Of a stretch of 7,054 nucleotides of DNA, positions 1 through 5,921 are shown in pieces; positions within the stretch are counted from its first letter, which is position 1, and each line of letters begins with the position of its first letter. Source of the DNA: Armatimonadota bacterium (GTDB lineage: Bacteria; Armatimonadota; SYMT01); the NCBI GenBank assembly GCA_020696885.1, contig JAJFMS010000316.1:1-7054 (forward strand), written 5' to 3'. The notes under the pieces are model-generated. The model was not told the DNA's origin, did not search any database, and saw only the letters and a program-made list of their open reading frames with translations. The translations under genes and the position numbers were made by a program.

Positions 1-467
1 CCGGAGGTGAGTACGCGAGTGAACCCCAGCTCGATGAGCTGCTCCAGCGCCGTCTCAGGGTCTCGGACCACGTCGAATGCCCGGTGGAACACCCACTGGC
101 GGCCGGGCGCGGTACGGGCGCAGCGGCGCAAGAAGGCGCGGCACTCGGCCACGTCCACGTCCCCTTCCGGCGTCAGGAATCCGAACACGAGCCCGTTAGC
201 CCCCGCCTCCAGCGCCAGCTCCGCGTCCCGCTCCATCGCCGTGATCTCGCCCGGGGTGTAGGCCATCCCGCCTTCGCGCGGGCGGACCATGAACATCACG
301 GGAACGGTCACGGCCTGCTTGATCGTTTGCAGCAAGCCCAGCGAGGGGGTGAGGCCGCCCAGCGCCAGCGCGCTGCACAGCTCGAAGCGGTCGGCTCCGC
401 CGGCAGCGGTGGCACGGGCGTCATCCAGGGAGGAGACGATCGTCTCTAGAAGCACTCGATCTGGCAT
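1..467 (-). CDS. cutC: CutC family protein (copper homeostasis protein CutC), N-terminal part, runs off the left edge
   Basis: The minus strand is open from an ATG at 467-465 to the window edge, giving 155 residues that begin MPDRVLLETIVSSLDDA. Family signatures seen are GGADRFELCSAL (about residues 23-34), GGLTPSLGL (37-45), the VMFMVRPREGG stretch, GLVFGFLTPEGDVD, WVFHRAFD and, at the edge, FTRVLTSG. These are the ordered conserved blocks of the CutC TIM-barrel fold. Full-length CutC is usually about 220-250 residues, so roughly the last third is missing because the window ends, not because the gene is broken. An in-frame stop at 498-500 and no other ATG in between fix the start; TTG directly precedes it. 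The ribosome-binding site is weak (AGGA about 9 nt upstream). The family is named for copper tolerance in E. coli, but that role is disputed because the small RNA MicL is made from the same E. coli locus. Family assignment is firm; biochemical role is not. Confidence 0.93.
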   Translation of the reverse strand, partial: MPDRVLLETIVSSLDDARATAAGGADRFELCSALALGGLTPSLGLLQTIKQAVTVPVMFMVRPREGGMAYTPGEITAMERDAELALEAGANGLVFGFLTPEGDVDVAECRAFLRRCARTAPGRQWVFHRAFDVVRDPETALEQLIELGFTRVLTS

Positions 468-502
468 CAACGGGGTCCTGCAGCGGTGGAAGTGTCCTCA
501 GC

Positions 503-531
503 AGGGTACGGTACATCGCAGCGCCTGACAA
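503..531 (-). promoter_or_regulatory. candidate sigma-70 type promoter for cutC
   Basis: On the minus strand TTGTCA (531-526, five of six matches to the -35 consensus) is followed after exactly 17 bp by TACCCT (508-503, three of six matches to -10). Transcription would begin near 496, giving a leader of about 30 nt before the cutC ATG. The -10 is poor, so this is a candidate only. cutC could instead be read through from clpB. Confidence 0.35.
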
Positions 532-552
532 CTGGGGGTGGCCCTTCGGGCC

Positions 553-635
553 GGAGGAATGGAGTGTTGGAGTGTTGGGTACTGGTGCCCGTACGGGCGA
601 TCTCCACTACTCCATCACTCCATTACTCCATCTCC
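553..635. repeat. imperfect inverted repeat made of 8-bp GGAGTNNT units, downstream of clpB
   Basis: The left arm holds GGAGGAAT, GGAGTGTT, GGAGTGTT (553-576). The right arm (602-635) is the opposite strand of the same motif: ACTACTCC, ATCACTCC, ATTACTCC, then ATCTCC. Between the arms is a 12-bp palindrome GCCCGTACGGGC (587-598). Just outside, at 540-552, is another short hairpin, GGCCCTTCGGGCC. The arms can pair imperfectly into a long stem in DNA or RNA. The element starts 8 nt beyond the clpB stop, so it would form a 3' hairpin on the clpB transcript, although no T tract follows to make a classical terminator. A related element lies upstream of clpB at 3328-3390. Confidence 0.75.
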
Positions 636-643
636 CCTGCCGG

Positions 644-3262
644 TCAGGCCCCGATCGGCTCGACCGGGCTGTGGTCCGGCGCGTCGAAGATCAGCTCGCC
701 GGTGGGGGTGGCGTCGATGACCACGTGGTCCCCTTCCCGCACCTCGCCTTCGAGGAGTTTGATGGCGAGCGGGTCCTGGATCCGCTTCTGGATCGCGCGC
801 TTCAGCGGGCGGGCGCCGTAGACCGGGTCGAAGCCCTCCGCGGCGATCAGCTCTTTGCCGCGCTCCGTCAGCTCGAGGGTCAGCTTGCGGGCTTCCAGCC
901 GCCGCTGGAGCTGCGCGAACTGGATATCCACGATCCGCTTGATCTCTAGCTGCGTCAGGTTGTTGAACAGCACGATGTCGTCCACGCGGTTCAGGAACTC
1001 CGGACGGAACTGCGTGCGCAGTGCGTCCATCACCCGCTCCCGCATCTGCTCCGGATCGGACATGGCCAGTTCCTGGATCCACGAGCTGCCGATGTTGCTG
1101 GTCATGATGATCACGGTGTTCTTGAAGTCCACCGTGCGCCCCTGGCCGTCCGTGAGGCGGCCGTCATCCAGGATCTGGAGCAGGATGTTGAACACGTCGG
1201 GGTGCGCCTTCTCGATCTCGTCGAAGAGGAGCACGCTGTAGGGCCGGCGGCGGATCGACTCGGTGAGGTGACCGCCCTCTTCGTACCCCACGTAGCCGGG
1301 AGGCGCTCCGATCAGCCGCGCCACGGCGTGCTTCTCCATGTATTCGGACATGTCGATGCGCACCAGGGCGCGCTCGTCGTCGAACAGGAACTCCGCCAGG
1401 GCGCGGGCCAGCTCGGTTTTGCCGACGCCGGTGGGACCCAGGAAGATGAAGCTGCCGATCGGACGGTTCGGGTCGGAGAGACCGGCACGGGCGCGGCGCA
1501 CGGCGTTCGACACGACGTTGATCGCCGGCTCCTGACCGATGACGCGCCGGCGGAGGTTGTCTTCCATCCGCAGCAGCTTGTGCATCTCCCCTTCCAGCAT
1601 CCGCGACACCGGGATGCCGGTCCACTTGCCCACCACCTCGGCGATGTCCTCGGCGTCGACCTCTTCCTTCAGCATCATCCCCTGCTTCTGCAGGGCTTCC
1701 AGCTCCCGGTTGGCTTCCTCCAGCTCCTTCTGAAGCTGGAACCGGGCGCCGTACCGCAGCTCGGCGGCCTTGCTGAGGTCGCCGCGGCGCTCCGCCTGCT
1801 GCTCCGCCAGCTCGGTCTCCTCGATCTGGGCCTTCGTGTTGCGGACGCGATCGATCACGTCTTTCTCGTGCTGCCACCGCGTCTTCATCTGGTTGCTCTG
1901 CTCGCGCAGGTTGGCGAGCTCGTTCTCCAGCTTGCCGAGACGCTCCCTCGCGGCTGCGTCTTGCTCCCGCTTCAGCGCTTCCCGCTCGATCTCCAACTGG
2001 CGGATGCGGCGCTCGATCTCGTCGATCTCGATCGGCATGCTGTCGATCTCGATCTTCAGCCGGCTGGCGGCCTCGTCGATCAGGTCGATCGCCTTGTCCG
2101 GCAGGAAGCGGTCCGCGATGTAACGCTGGGAGAGGGTGGCGGCGGCCACGATGGCGCTGTCCGTGATGCGCACGCCGTGGTGCACCTCGTACCGCTCCTT
2201 CAGCCCGCGGAGGATGGCGATGGTGTCCTCCACGGAGGGCTCGCCGACGAAGATCGGCTGGAAGCGCCGCTCCAGCGCGGGGTCCTTCTCCACATGCTTG
2301 CGGTACTCGTCCAGCGTGGTGGCGCCGACACAGCGGAGCTCTCCGCGCGCCAGCATCGGCTTGAGCATGTTGGAGGCGTCCATGGCGCCTTCCGCCGCTC
2401 CCGCGCCGACGATGGTGTGCATCTCGTCGATGAAGCAGATGATCTGCCCTTCGCTCTCCGCGATCTCGCGCAGCACCGCCTTGAGCCGGTCTTCGAACTC
2501 GCCGCGGTACTTGGCACCGGCCACCATTGCACCCAGGTCGAGCCCGACCACGCGCTTGTCCTTGAGGCCTTCGGGAACATCGCCGGCGATGATCCGCTGG
2601 GCGAGTCCCTCTACGATGGCGGTCTTACCCACGCCGGGCTCCCCGATCAGGACTGGGTTGTTCTTGGTGCGGCGGGAAAGCACCTGGATGACGCGGCGCA
2701 CTTCCTCGTCCCGGCCGATCACCGGGTCCAGCTTGCCGCGCCGCGCCGCGTCGGTCAGGTCGCGGCCGTACTTCTCCAGGGCCTGGTACTTCTCTTCCGG
2801 GTTCTGATCCGTCACCCGGGCGCTGCCGCGCACGTCCACCAAGGCCTGGAGTACTCGCTCTCGTGTTACGCCGTTCGCGCGGAGGACCTTGCCGGCCGTG
2901 CCGTCCTTTTCGTCCGTGAAGGCGAGCAGCAGGTGCTCCGTGGAGAGGTACTCGTCCTTCAGCTTCTGGGCCTCGGTCCAGGCCTGATCCAGGCTGCGCT
3001 TGAGGCGCGCGGAGAGGTACTCGCCGCCGGAAACGCCGCCGACCTTGGGCAGGCGCTCCATCTCGCGCCGCAGCTCGGCCACCAGCGTCTGGGGCTGCAC
3101 GCCCAGCTTCAGCATCAGCGGCGAGACGATGCCTTCCGGCTGCGCCAGCAGTGCGGCCAGCATGTGTTCGGACGCGACCTCCTGGTTTCCCAGCTCCGCC
3201 GCCAGGGCCTGCGCCTGCTGCATGGCCTCCTGGGCTTTGACCGTGAGTTTGTCCAGTCTCAT
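644..3262 (-). CDS. clpB: ATP-dependent protein disaggregase ClpB (Hsp100)
   Basis: This 872-residue protein is full length for ClpB (E. coli 857). In order it has a double Clp N-domain (about 1-145), the first AAA+ module with Walker A GEPGVGKT (207-214), pore-loop KYRG (Tyr252), Walker B ending FIDE (277-280) and arginine finger ERRF (331-334). A long coiled-coil middle domain (about 410-535) separates ClpB from ClpA and ClpC. The second AAA+ module has Walker A GPTGVGKT (609-616), pore-loop GYVGY (656-660), Walker B LLFDE (678-682), an arginine finger near NR (758-759) and sensor-2 GARPLKR (816-822). All catalytic residues are present. There is no LGF/IGF-type ClpP-binding loop evident, as expected for a disaggregase. 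ClpB hexamers thread aggregated proteins with DnaK in the cytosol. The start is supported by TAGGAG at 3277-3272, 9 nt upstream, and by the canonical N-terminus [14 protein letters not shown]. It lies 263 bp downstream of hsp20 on the same strand. Confidence 0.99.
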   Translation of the reverse strand: MRLDKLTVKAQEAMQQAQALAAELGNQEVASEHMLAALLAQPEGIVSPLMLKLGVQPQTLVAELRREMERLPKVGGVSGGEYLSARLKRSLDQAWTEAQKLKDEYLSTEHLLLAFTDEKDGTAGKVLRANGVTRERVLQALVDVRGSARVTDQNPEEKYQALEKYGRDLTDAARRGKLDPVIGRDEEVRRVIQVLSRRTKNNPVLIGEPGVGKTAIVEGLAQRIIAGDVPEGLKDKRVVGLDLGAMVAGAKYRGEFEDRLKAVLREIAESEGQIICFIDEMHTIVGAGAAEGAMDASNMLKPMLARGELRCVGATTLDEYRKHVEKDPALERRFQPIFVGEPSVEDTIAILRGLKERYEVHHGVRITDSAIVAAATLSQRYIADRFLPDKAIDLIDEAASRLKIEIDSMPIEIDEIERRIRQLEIEREALKREQDAAARERLGKLENELANLREQSNQMKTRWQHEKDVIDRVRNTKAQIEETELAEQQAERRGDLSKAAELRYGARFQLQKELEEANRELEALQKQGMMLKEEVDAEDIAEVVGKWTGIPVSRMLEGEMHKLLRMEDNLRRRVIGQEPAINVVSNAVRRARAGLSDPNRPIGSFIFLGPTGVGKTELARALAEFLFDDERALVRIDMSEYMEKHAVARLIGAPPGYVGYEEGGHLTESIRRRPYSVLLFDEIEKAHPDVFNILLQILDDGRLTDGQGRTVDFKNTVIIMTSNIGSSWIQELAMSDPEQMRERVMDALRTQFRPEFLNRVDDIVLFNNLTQLEIKRIVDIQFAQLQRRLEARKLTLELTERGKELIAAEGFDPVYGARPLKRAIQKRIQDPLAIKLLEGEVREGDHVVIDATPTGELIFDAPDHSPVEPIGA

Positions 3263-3327
3263 TTCCTATGGCTCCTACCGATTACGCGAATGTCGGATCT
3301 AAAAACACGGAGCAATGCATTACTGAC

Positions 3328-3390
3328 GGAGTGATGGAGTAGTGGAGTGTTGTTGCCTACCAATCCACTACTCCTCTACTCCAACACTCC
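3328..3390. repeat. imperfect inverted repeat made of 8-bp GGAGTNNT units, upstream of clpB
   Basis: The left arm is three consecutive 8-mers, GGAGTGAT, GGAGTAGT and GGAGTGTT (3328-3351). The right arm is ACTACTCC, TCTACTCC and AACACTCC (3367-3390), their reverse-complement counterparts. Within them GGAGTAGTGG (3336-3345) and CCACTACTCC (3365-3374) are a perfect 10-bp inverted pair with a 19-nt loop; a longer imperfect 24-bp stem is also possible. It sits 66 bp before the clpB start, in the hsp20-clpB gap, and shares its unit and design with 553-635. Confidence 0.8.
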
Positions 3391-3408
3391 GGTGGTTTTA
3401 GTAGCCAG

Positions 3409-3448
3409 AGCTCCGGCCGTGGCCCGGAAAGGGTCCGCGGCCGGAGCT
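3409..3448. terminator. strong GC-rich hairpin between hsp20 and clpB (possible terminator or attenuator)
   Basis: AGCTCCGGCCG (3409-3419) and CGGCCGGAGCT (3438-3448) are a perfect 11-bp inverted repeat. The interior can add a T-G wobble, two G-C pairs, one mismatch and two C-G pairs, leaving a six-base loop GGAAAG, so nearly the whole 40 nt is stem. No run of T follows on either strand, so classical intrinsic termination is not demonstrated. It may end or thin the hsp20 transcript before clpB, or stabilise the hsp20 3' end. Confidence 0.55.
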
Positions 3449-3466
3449 TGCTAGAGAGAGCGGTCC

Positions 3467-3480
3467 CCCGGCTTGCCGGG
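3467..3480. other. small hairpin CCCGGCTTGCCGGG downstream of hsp20
   Basis: This 14-bp inverted repeat (CCCGG stem, CTTG loop, CCGGG) lies about 45 nt beyond the hsp20 stop on the minus strand. It is next to the larger hairpin at 3409-3448 and could act with it at the 3' end of the hsp20 message. No T tract follows. In GC-rich DNA a stem this short can occur by chance. Confidence 0.35.
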
Positions 3481-3525
3481 TTCAAGCGGACCAAGTCTCT
3501 TCTTCCCATTTTGAGGGCGACTGCA

Positions 3526-3969
3526 TCAGTCGGCGTCGGTTTTCACGGCGATCCGGCGCGGCTTCACGCTCTGCGCCTTCGGCACCTGCACCGTGAGCAC
3601 GCCGTCCCGGTAAGTGGCGTCTACCGCGTCCGCTTGCACCGGCACGCCGATCTTGAAGCTCCGCTGGAACTGCCCGTACAGGCGCTCCGCGTGGACACAG
3701 GTGCTCTTCTCCGGAATGGCCGGCTTTCGCTCCCCGCGGACGATCAGCTCGTCGCCGGTCAACTGGACATCCAGCGTCTCCCGGTTCACGCCGGGCAGCT
3801 CCACCTGGAGCGTGAACGCCTCTTCGCTCTCGAAGAGGTCCACGGCCGGGCGCCATACTCGTCCGGTCTCCGGGGCTCGCGCCGGGCGGGCGGACTCATC
3901 CACCAGCCGGTCGATCTGGTGGCGCAGCCGGCCGAGGTCAGCAAACGGGTCGAATAGCGAAACAGACAT
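3526..3969 (-). CDS. Hsp20/alpha-crystallin family small heat-shock protein
   Basis: The product is 147 residues, a normal length for a bacterial small heat-shock protein. The short N-terminal arm, MSVSLFDPF onward, includes a helical stretch. The alpha-crystallin domain begins at VWRPAVDLFE (from residue 38) and contains VELPGV (56-61), GDELIVRGER (72-81), the ERLYGQFQRSF strand region (95-105) and the hallmark YRDGVLTVQVPK (120-131, the A-x-x-x-n-GVL-type motif). The C-terminal I-x-V anchor is IAV (140-142). These proteins form oligomers that hold unfolding proteins without ATP and pass them to ClpB/DnaK, and clpB follows on the same strand. The start is well supported by GGAGG (3980-3976) 6 nt upstream, and a strong promoter lies about 50 bp upstream. 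Which Hsp20 paralogue this is cannot be told from the sequence. Confidence 0.97.
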   Translation of the reverse strand: MSVSLFDPFADLGRLRHQIDRLVDESARPARAPETGRVWRPAVDLFESEEAFTLQVELPGVNRETLDVQLTGDELIVRGERKPAIPEKSTCVHAERLYGQFQRSFKIGVPVQADAVDATYRDGVLTVQVPKAQSVKPRRIAVKTDAD

Positions 3970-3975
3970 GCGATT

Positions 3976-3980
3976 CCTCC
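3976..3980 (-). promoter_or_regulatory. ribosome-binding site of hsp20
   Basis: GGAGG on the minus strand, inside GGAGGAA (3980-3974), lies 6 nt before the ATG at 3969. It is the strongest Shine-Dalgarno match in the window, consistent with high expression under stress. Confidence 0.85.
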
Positions 3981-4016
3981 TGTCCCTGTCCGGGATCGTT
4001 ACTTGACTACAACGGG

Positions 4017-4045
4017 ATGTTATCTCTTTAGCGCATTGATGTCAA
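4017..4045 (-). promoter_or_regulatory. sigma-70 type promoter of hsp20
   Basis: On the minus strand a perfect TTGACA (4045-4040) is followed after exactly 17 bp by TAACAT (4022-4017, four of six matches to TATAAT). Predicted transcription start is near 4010, leaving a leader of about 40 nt that contains the strong ribosome-binding site. A pair of CTTGAC/GTCAAG half-sites (4002-4007 and 4041-4046) overlaps the start region and the -35. No CIRCE element or full HspR-type HAIR element was found, so control may be by the housekeeping sigma factor with an unknown repressor. Confidence 0.8.
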
Positions 4046-4098
4046 GCAATTGGATCTGGAGAAATTCAGGTTGTGGTACTTGGCTGACTAAAGGGGGT

Positions 4099-4125
4099 GC
4101 GGTGTTCGGAGGGGACGGACACCGT
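4099..4125 (+). other. leader hairpin 1 upstream of the first DUF1501 gene
   Basis: CGGTGT (4100-4105) pairs with ACACCG (4119-4124). The stem extends inward through a T-G wobble, C-G and G-C, and outward through one G-T wobble, giving about 10 pairs around a seven-base purine loop, GAGGGGA (4109-4115). It lies in the 309-bp gap between divergent hsp20 and DUF1501. Whether it is transcribed toward DUF1501 depends on a plus-strand promoter, which I could not identify. Confidence 0.4.
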
Positions 4126-4143
4126 ATGCGGGCGGCGGGCGCG

Positions 4144-4179
4144 ATTCGACATTCGCACCTCGTCACTCGCACTTCTCAC
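4144..4179. repeat. degenerate short tandem repeat (TCGCAC/GTCAC type)
   Basis: Units resembling ATTCGCAC recur about every 8 bp: ATTCGAC, ATTCGCAC, CTCGTCAC, TCGCACTT, CTCAC. The period is the same as in the GGAGTNNT arrays around clpB, but the sequence differs and the copies are poorly conserved. It lies in the intergenic leader of the first DUF1501 gene. Confidence 0.35.
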
Positions 4180-4184
4180 GGGTG

Positions 4185-4200
4185 CCGGGGCTGGCCCCGG
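4185..4200 (+). other. leader hairpin 2 upstream of the first DUF1501 gene
   Basis: CCGGGG (4185-4190) and CCCCGG (4195-4200) are a perfect inverted pair around CTGG. It is a very stable short stem in the non-coding stretch before the DUF1501 start. No T tract follows, so it is not an obvious terminator. Confidence 0.4.
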
Positions 4201-4214
4201 TTGGTGGGTGAAAC

Positions 4215-4254
4215 GCACGCAACTTTCTGCCGTTACCAGCGGCAAAGTACGTGC
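4215..4254 (+). other. leader hairpin 3 upstream of the first DUF1501 gene
   Basis: Three stacked helices can form: GCACG/CGTGC (4215-4219 with 4250-4254), ACTT/AAGT (4222-4225 with 4245-4248) and TGCCG/CGGCA (4228-4232 with 4240-4244). They are separated by a small internal loop (CA opposite A) and a TC bulge, with a TTACCAG terminal loop. That is 14 pairs in 40 nt, ending 24 nt before the DUF1501 ATG and just upstream of its ribosome-binding region. It does not match a riboswitch class I know. Confidence 0.45.
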
Positions 4255-4278
4255 GGAAGCGACTCGAAAGGCGGGGGC

Positions 4279-5486
4279 ATGAGATCGTCAGGCGCTGGGG
4301 AGCGGGCCGTGCGTTGCCCGGGGCCGCGGGCGTTCGGCCGGAGCCGCCGGGAGTTGCTGCGATTCAGCCTGGCGGGGCTTGGCGGCTACGCGCTGGACCA
4401 CCTGTGTCAGCAGCGGGCGGAAGCCGGGGAAGCCCAGCTAGCCACGCGGTCCGATACGGCGGTGCTGCTGGTCTGGTGTCACGGCGGCCCCAGCCACCTG
4501 GAGACCTACGATCCCAAGCCGGACTCGCCGGCGGAGTTCCGCGGGCCGTTCGGCGCCATCTCCACCAACGTCGCCGGGGTCCGGCTCAGCGAGCTGCTCC
4601 CGCTGCAGGCCAAGCTGGCGGACAAGTACACCCTGCTCCGCTCCGTCCACCACCGCGGACCCTGTCACGACTCCGGCCTGCAAACGCTCCTCAGTGGCCA
4701 CGAGCAGTTGGTGAACCGGTTCGGCAACCCGGAGCATCCGGACTGCTTTGCGGTTTCGGCTCGCTTCCGGTACCGCACCGGGGACGTGCTGCCGCCCTAC
4801 GTGGGCGCGCCGCCGCTGGATTACACCAGTCCGGTCTACCTGGGGCCGTCGTGCGCGCCGTTCGCGGTCTCGGGCGACCCGAACGCTCCCAACTTCGAGG
4901 TGCCGAACCTGGCGCTCTCCGCGCCCGGCGCCCGGGAGCGGATCGGGCGACGCTCCCGGCTGCTGTCGCGGGTCGACGACGTCCGCCGGGACCTGGTACG
5001 GGCCGAGCACGCCGTCGCGCGGGACCGGCAGTATCATGCGGCGCTGGACCTGATCACCAGCGGGAAGGCGCGCACCGCGTTCGACATCAGCCAGGAGGCG
5101 GAGACCACGCGGGAGCGGTACGGCCGCAACCGGTGGGGTCAGCAGCTCCTGCTGGCGCGGCGGTTAGTGGAGTCCGGCGTGAGCGTGGTGACTACCTCCC
5201 TCTACGGGATCGAGAAGGGGATGGCGAGCAACTGGGACGACCATGCGGTGAACTGGGACTGCTTCAAGGCGATGCAGGAGCGGGCGCCGGTGTTCGACCG
5301 CGCCGTCTCCGCCCTGATCCACGACCTATACGACCGCGGCCTGGACAAGCGGGTGCTGCTCATCGTGACCTGGTCGCCACGATCTACCATCACCTGGGGA
5401 TCGATCCGGCATGGGAGGTCGTCGACCGCACCGGCCGGCCCCGGCCCCTGCTGGACCGCCGGGAGCCGATTGCGGGGTTGATTTGA
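4279..5486 (+). pseudogene. DUF1501 family exported protein, copy 1, with an internal out-of-frame deletion
   Basis: From ATG 4279 the reading frame gives a DUF1501 protein with a twin-arginine type leader, GRSRRELLRFSLAGLG (20-35), the conserved block WCHGGPSHLETYDPKP (66-81), HHRGPCHDSGLQTLLSGHE, YGRNRWGQ, WDDHAVN (from 319) and DKRVLLIVT (to residue 364). There it fails. Copy 2 continues GEFGRTP...GRDHWPHAM, whereas copy 1 goes to an unrelated 36-residue tail ending at 5481. The genuine family C-terminus, DLVATIYHHLGIDPAW to the TGA at 5484-5486, is present in another frame from 5367. So roughly 60 residues (estimated from family architecture) and the frame were lost at GACC (5367-5370). 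DUF1501 proteins are placed, from memory, in the alkaline-phosphatase-like superfamily; the lost block carries conserved, probably catalytic or metal-binding residues. The start is chosen because upstream translation back to 4003 is not protein-like and AAAGG (4267-4271) precedes it. Confidence 0.85.
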
Positions 5487-5490
5487 GGAA
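5485..5490 (+). promoter_or_regulatory. ribosome-binding site overlapping the DUF1501 copy 1 stop
   Basis: GAGGAA begins inside the TGA of the restored DUF1501 frame (5484-5486) and lies 4 nt before the ATG at 5495. This decides the start of the small membrane gene in favour of ATG 5495 over GTG 5506. It suggests translational coupling between the two genes. Confidence 0.6.
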
Positions 5491-5494
5491 CGGG

Positions 5495-5814
5495 ATGCAG
5501 CCGAGGTGGAAGCAGTTGGGAGGCGCCTTCATCGCCGCGTTGAGCCTGGGCTTCACGGCGTGGGGTGGTACACGACCCTGCAGCGCGGTTGGGTGTATCT
5601 GAAGGCGGCGGCGATCTTCCCGGCCTTCGCGGTCATCGGGCTGGCGCTGGTGGTGATGCCGGGCTGCCGGGAAGAACGCCTGGCCCGGGGCGAAGATATC
5701 TCCCAGCTTTCCGGCCAGGAACTGCTGACGCCCCGGTGGTGGGCGGTGCTGGTACTGGCGCTGCTGGCCGGGCTCGGGAACTGGCTGCTGCTGCAGTCCC
5801 GCTTCCCTGCGTGA
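5495..5814 (+). pseudogene. small three-helix membrane protein of unknown function, one-base frameshift
   Basis: From ATG 5495 the frame reads MQPRWKQLGGAFIAALSLGFTAWG and then runs into a stop near 5602. In the next frame, from about 5566, the sequence continues WYTTLQRGWVYLKAAAIFPAFAV and so on to the TGA at 5812-5814. Adding one G to the run GGGG at 5562-5565 joins the two halves as AWGWYTT, giving a 106-residue protein. The joined product has three hydrophobic segments (about 9-27, 37-58 and 83-101), with a charged stretch GCREERLARGEDISQL between the second and third. I do not recognise the family. It begins 8 nt after the restored stop of DUF1501 copy 1 and precedes copy 2, so it was probably co-expressed with them. 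An unshifted alternative starting at GTG 5506 would encode an arginine-rich, less plausible N-terminus and lose the first helix. A sequencing error is possible. Confidence 0.7.
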
Positions 5815-5822
5815 GGGGATCG

Positions 5823-5856
5823 GGAAGGATGAAGGATGAAGCCGGAAGGATGAAGG
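5823..5856. repeat. short GGATGAA-type tandem repeat before DUF1501 copy 2
   Basis: GGAAGGATGAAG occurs at 5823-5834 and again at 5844-5855, with an extra GGATGAA unit (5834-5840) and GCC between them. The array fills part of the 107-bp gap between the small membrane gene and the second DUF1501 gene. It is a different motif from the GGAGTNNT units around clpB but the same kind of purine-rich intergenic array. Confidence 0.7.
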
Positions 5857-5907
5857 TGGAGCGTGAGAGGACAGGAGGGTCGGGTGAACCATCCGTGCTC
5901 GCATGCG

Positions 5908-5913
5908 AAGGAG
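5908..5913 (+). promoter_or_regulatory. ribosome-binding site of DUF1501 copy 2
   Basis: AAGGAG lies 8 nt before the ATG at 5922. An in-frame TAG (5919-5921) immediately precedes that ATG, so no upstream extension is possible. Confidence 0.75.
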
Positions 5914-5921
5914 ATCCCTAG

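Noticed and set aside
84..449. Plus-strand open frames opposite cutC
   Set aside because: The minus strand gives an unmistakable CutC sequence; the plus frames are low-complexity shadows.
553..635. CRISPR-like array from the repeated ACTCC units
   Set aside because: Units are 8 bp and contiguous, with no unique spacers and no cas genes.
3263..3325. Separate promoter directly upstream of clpB
   Set aside because: The region is relatively AT-rich but no -35/-10 pair with proper spacing was convincing, and no CIRCE element is present.
1202..3334. Long plus-strand open frame of 710 codons opposite clpB
   Set aside because: It is antisense to a fully convincing ClpB, has leucine/histidine/valine-rich composition typical of reverse-strand reading of GC-rich genes, and shows no domain.
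4003..4278. N-terminal extension of DUF1501 copy 1 back to an ATG at 4003
   Set aside because: The extension lies over the hsp20 promoter and hairpins, is not protein-like, and would bury the twin-arginine leader more than 100 residues inside the protein.
5555..5575. Programmed ribosomal frameshift in the small membrane gene
   Set aside because: The site does not fit a canonical slippery heptamer and no downstream stimulatory structure was evident; a one-base loss in the G run is simpler.
5411..5602. A separate 63-codon gene spanning the DUF1501 end and the membrane gene start
   Set aside because: Only its part from ATG 5495 is meaningful, as the first helix of the frameshifted membrane protein.
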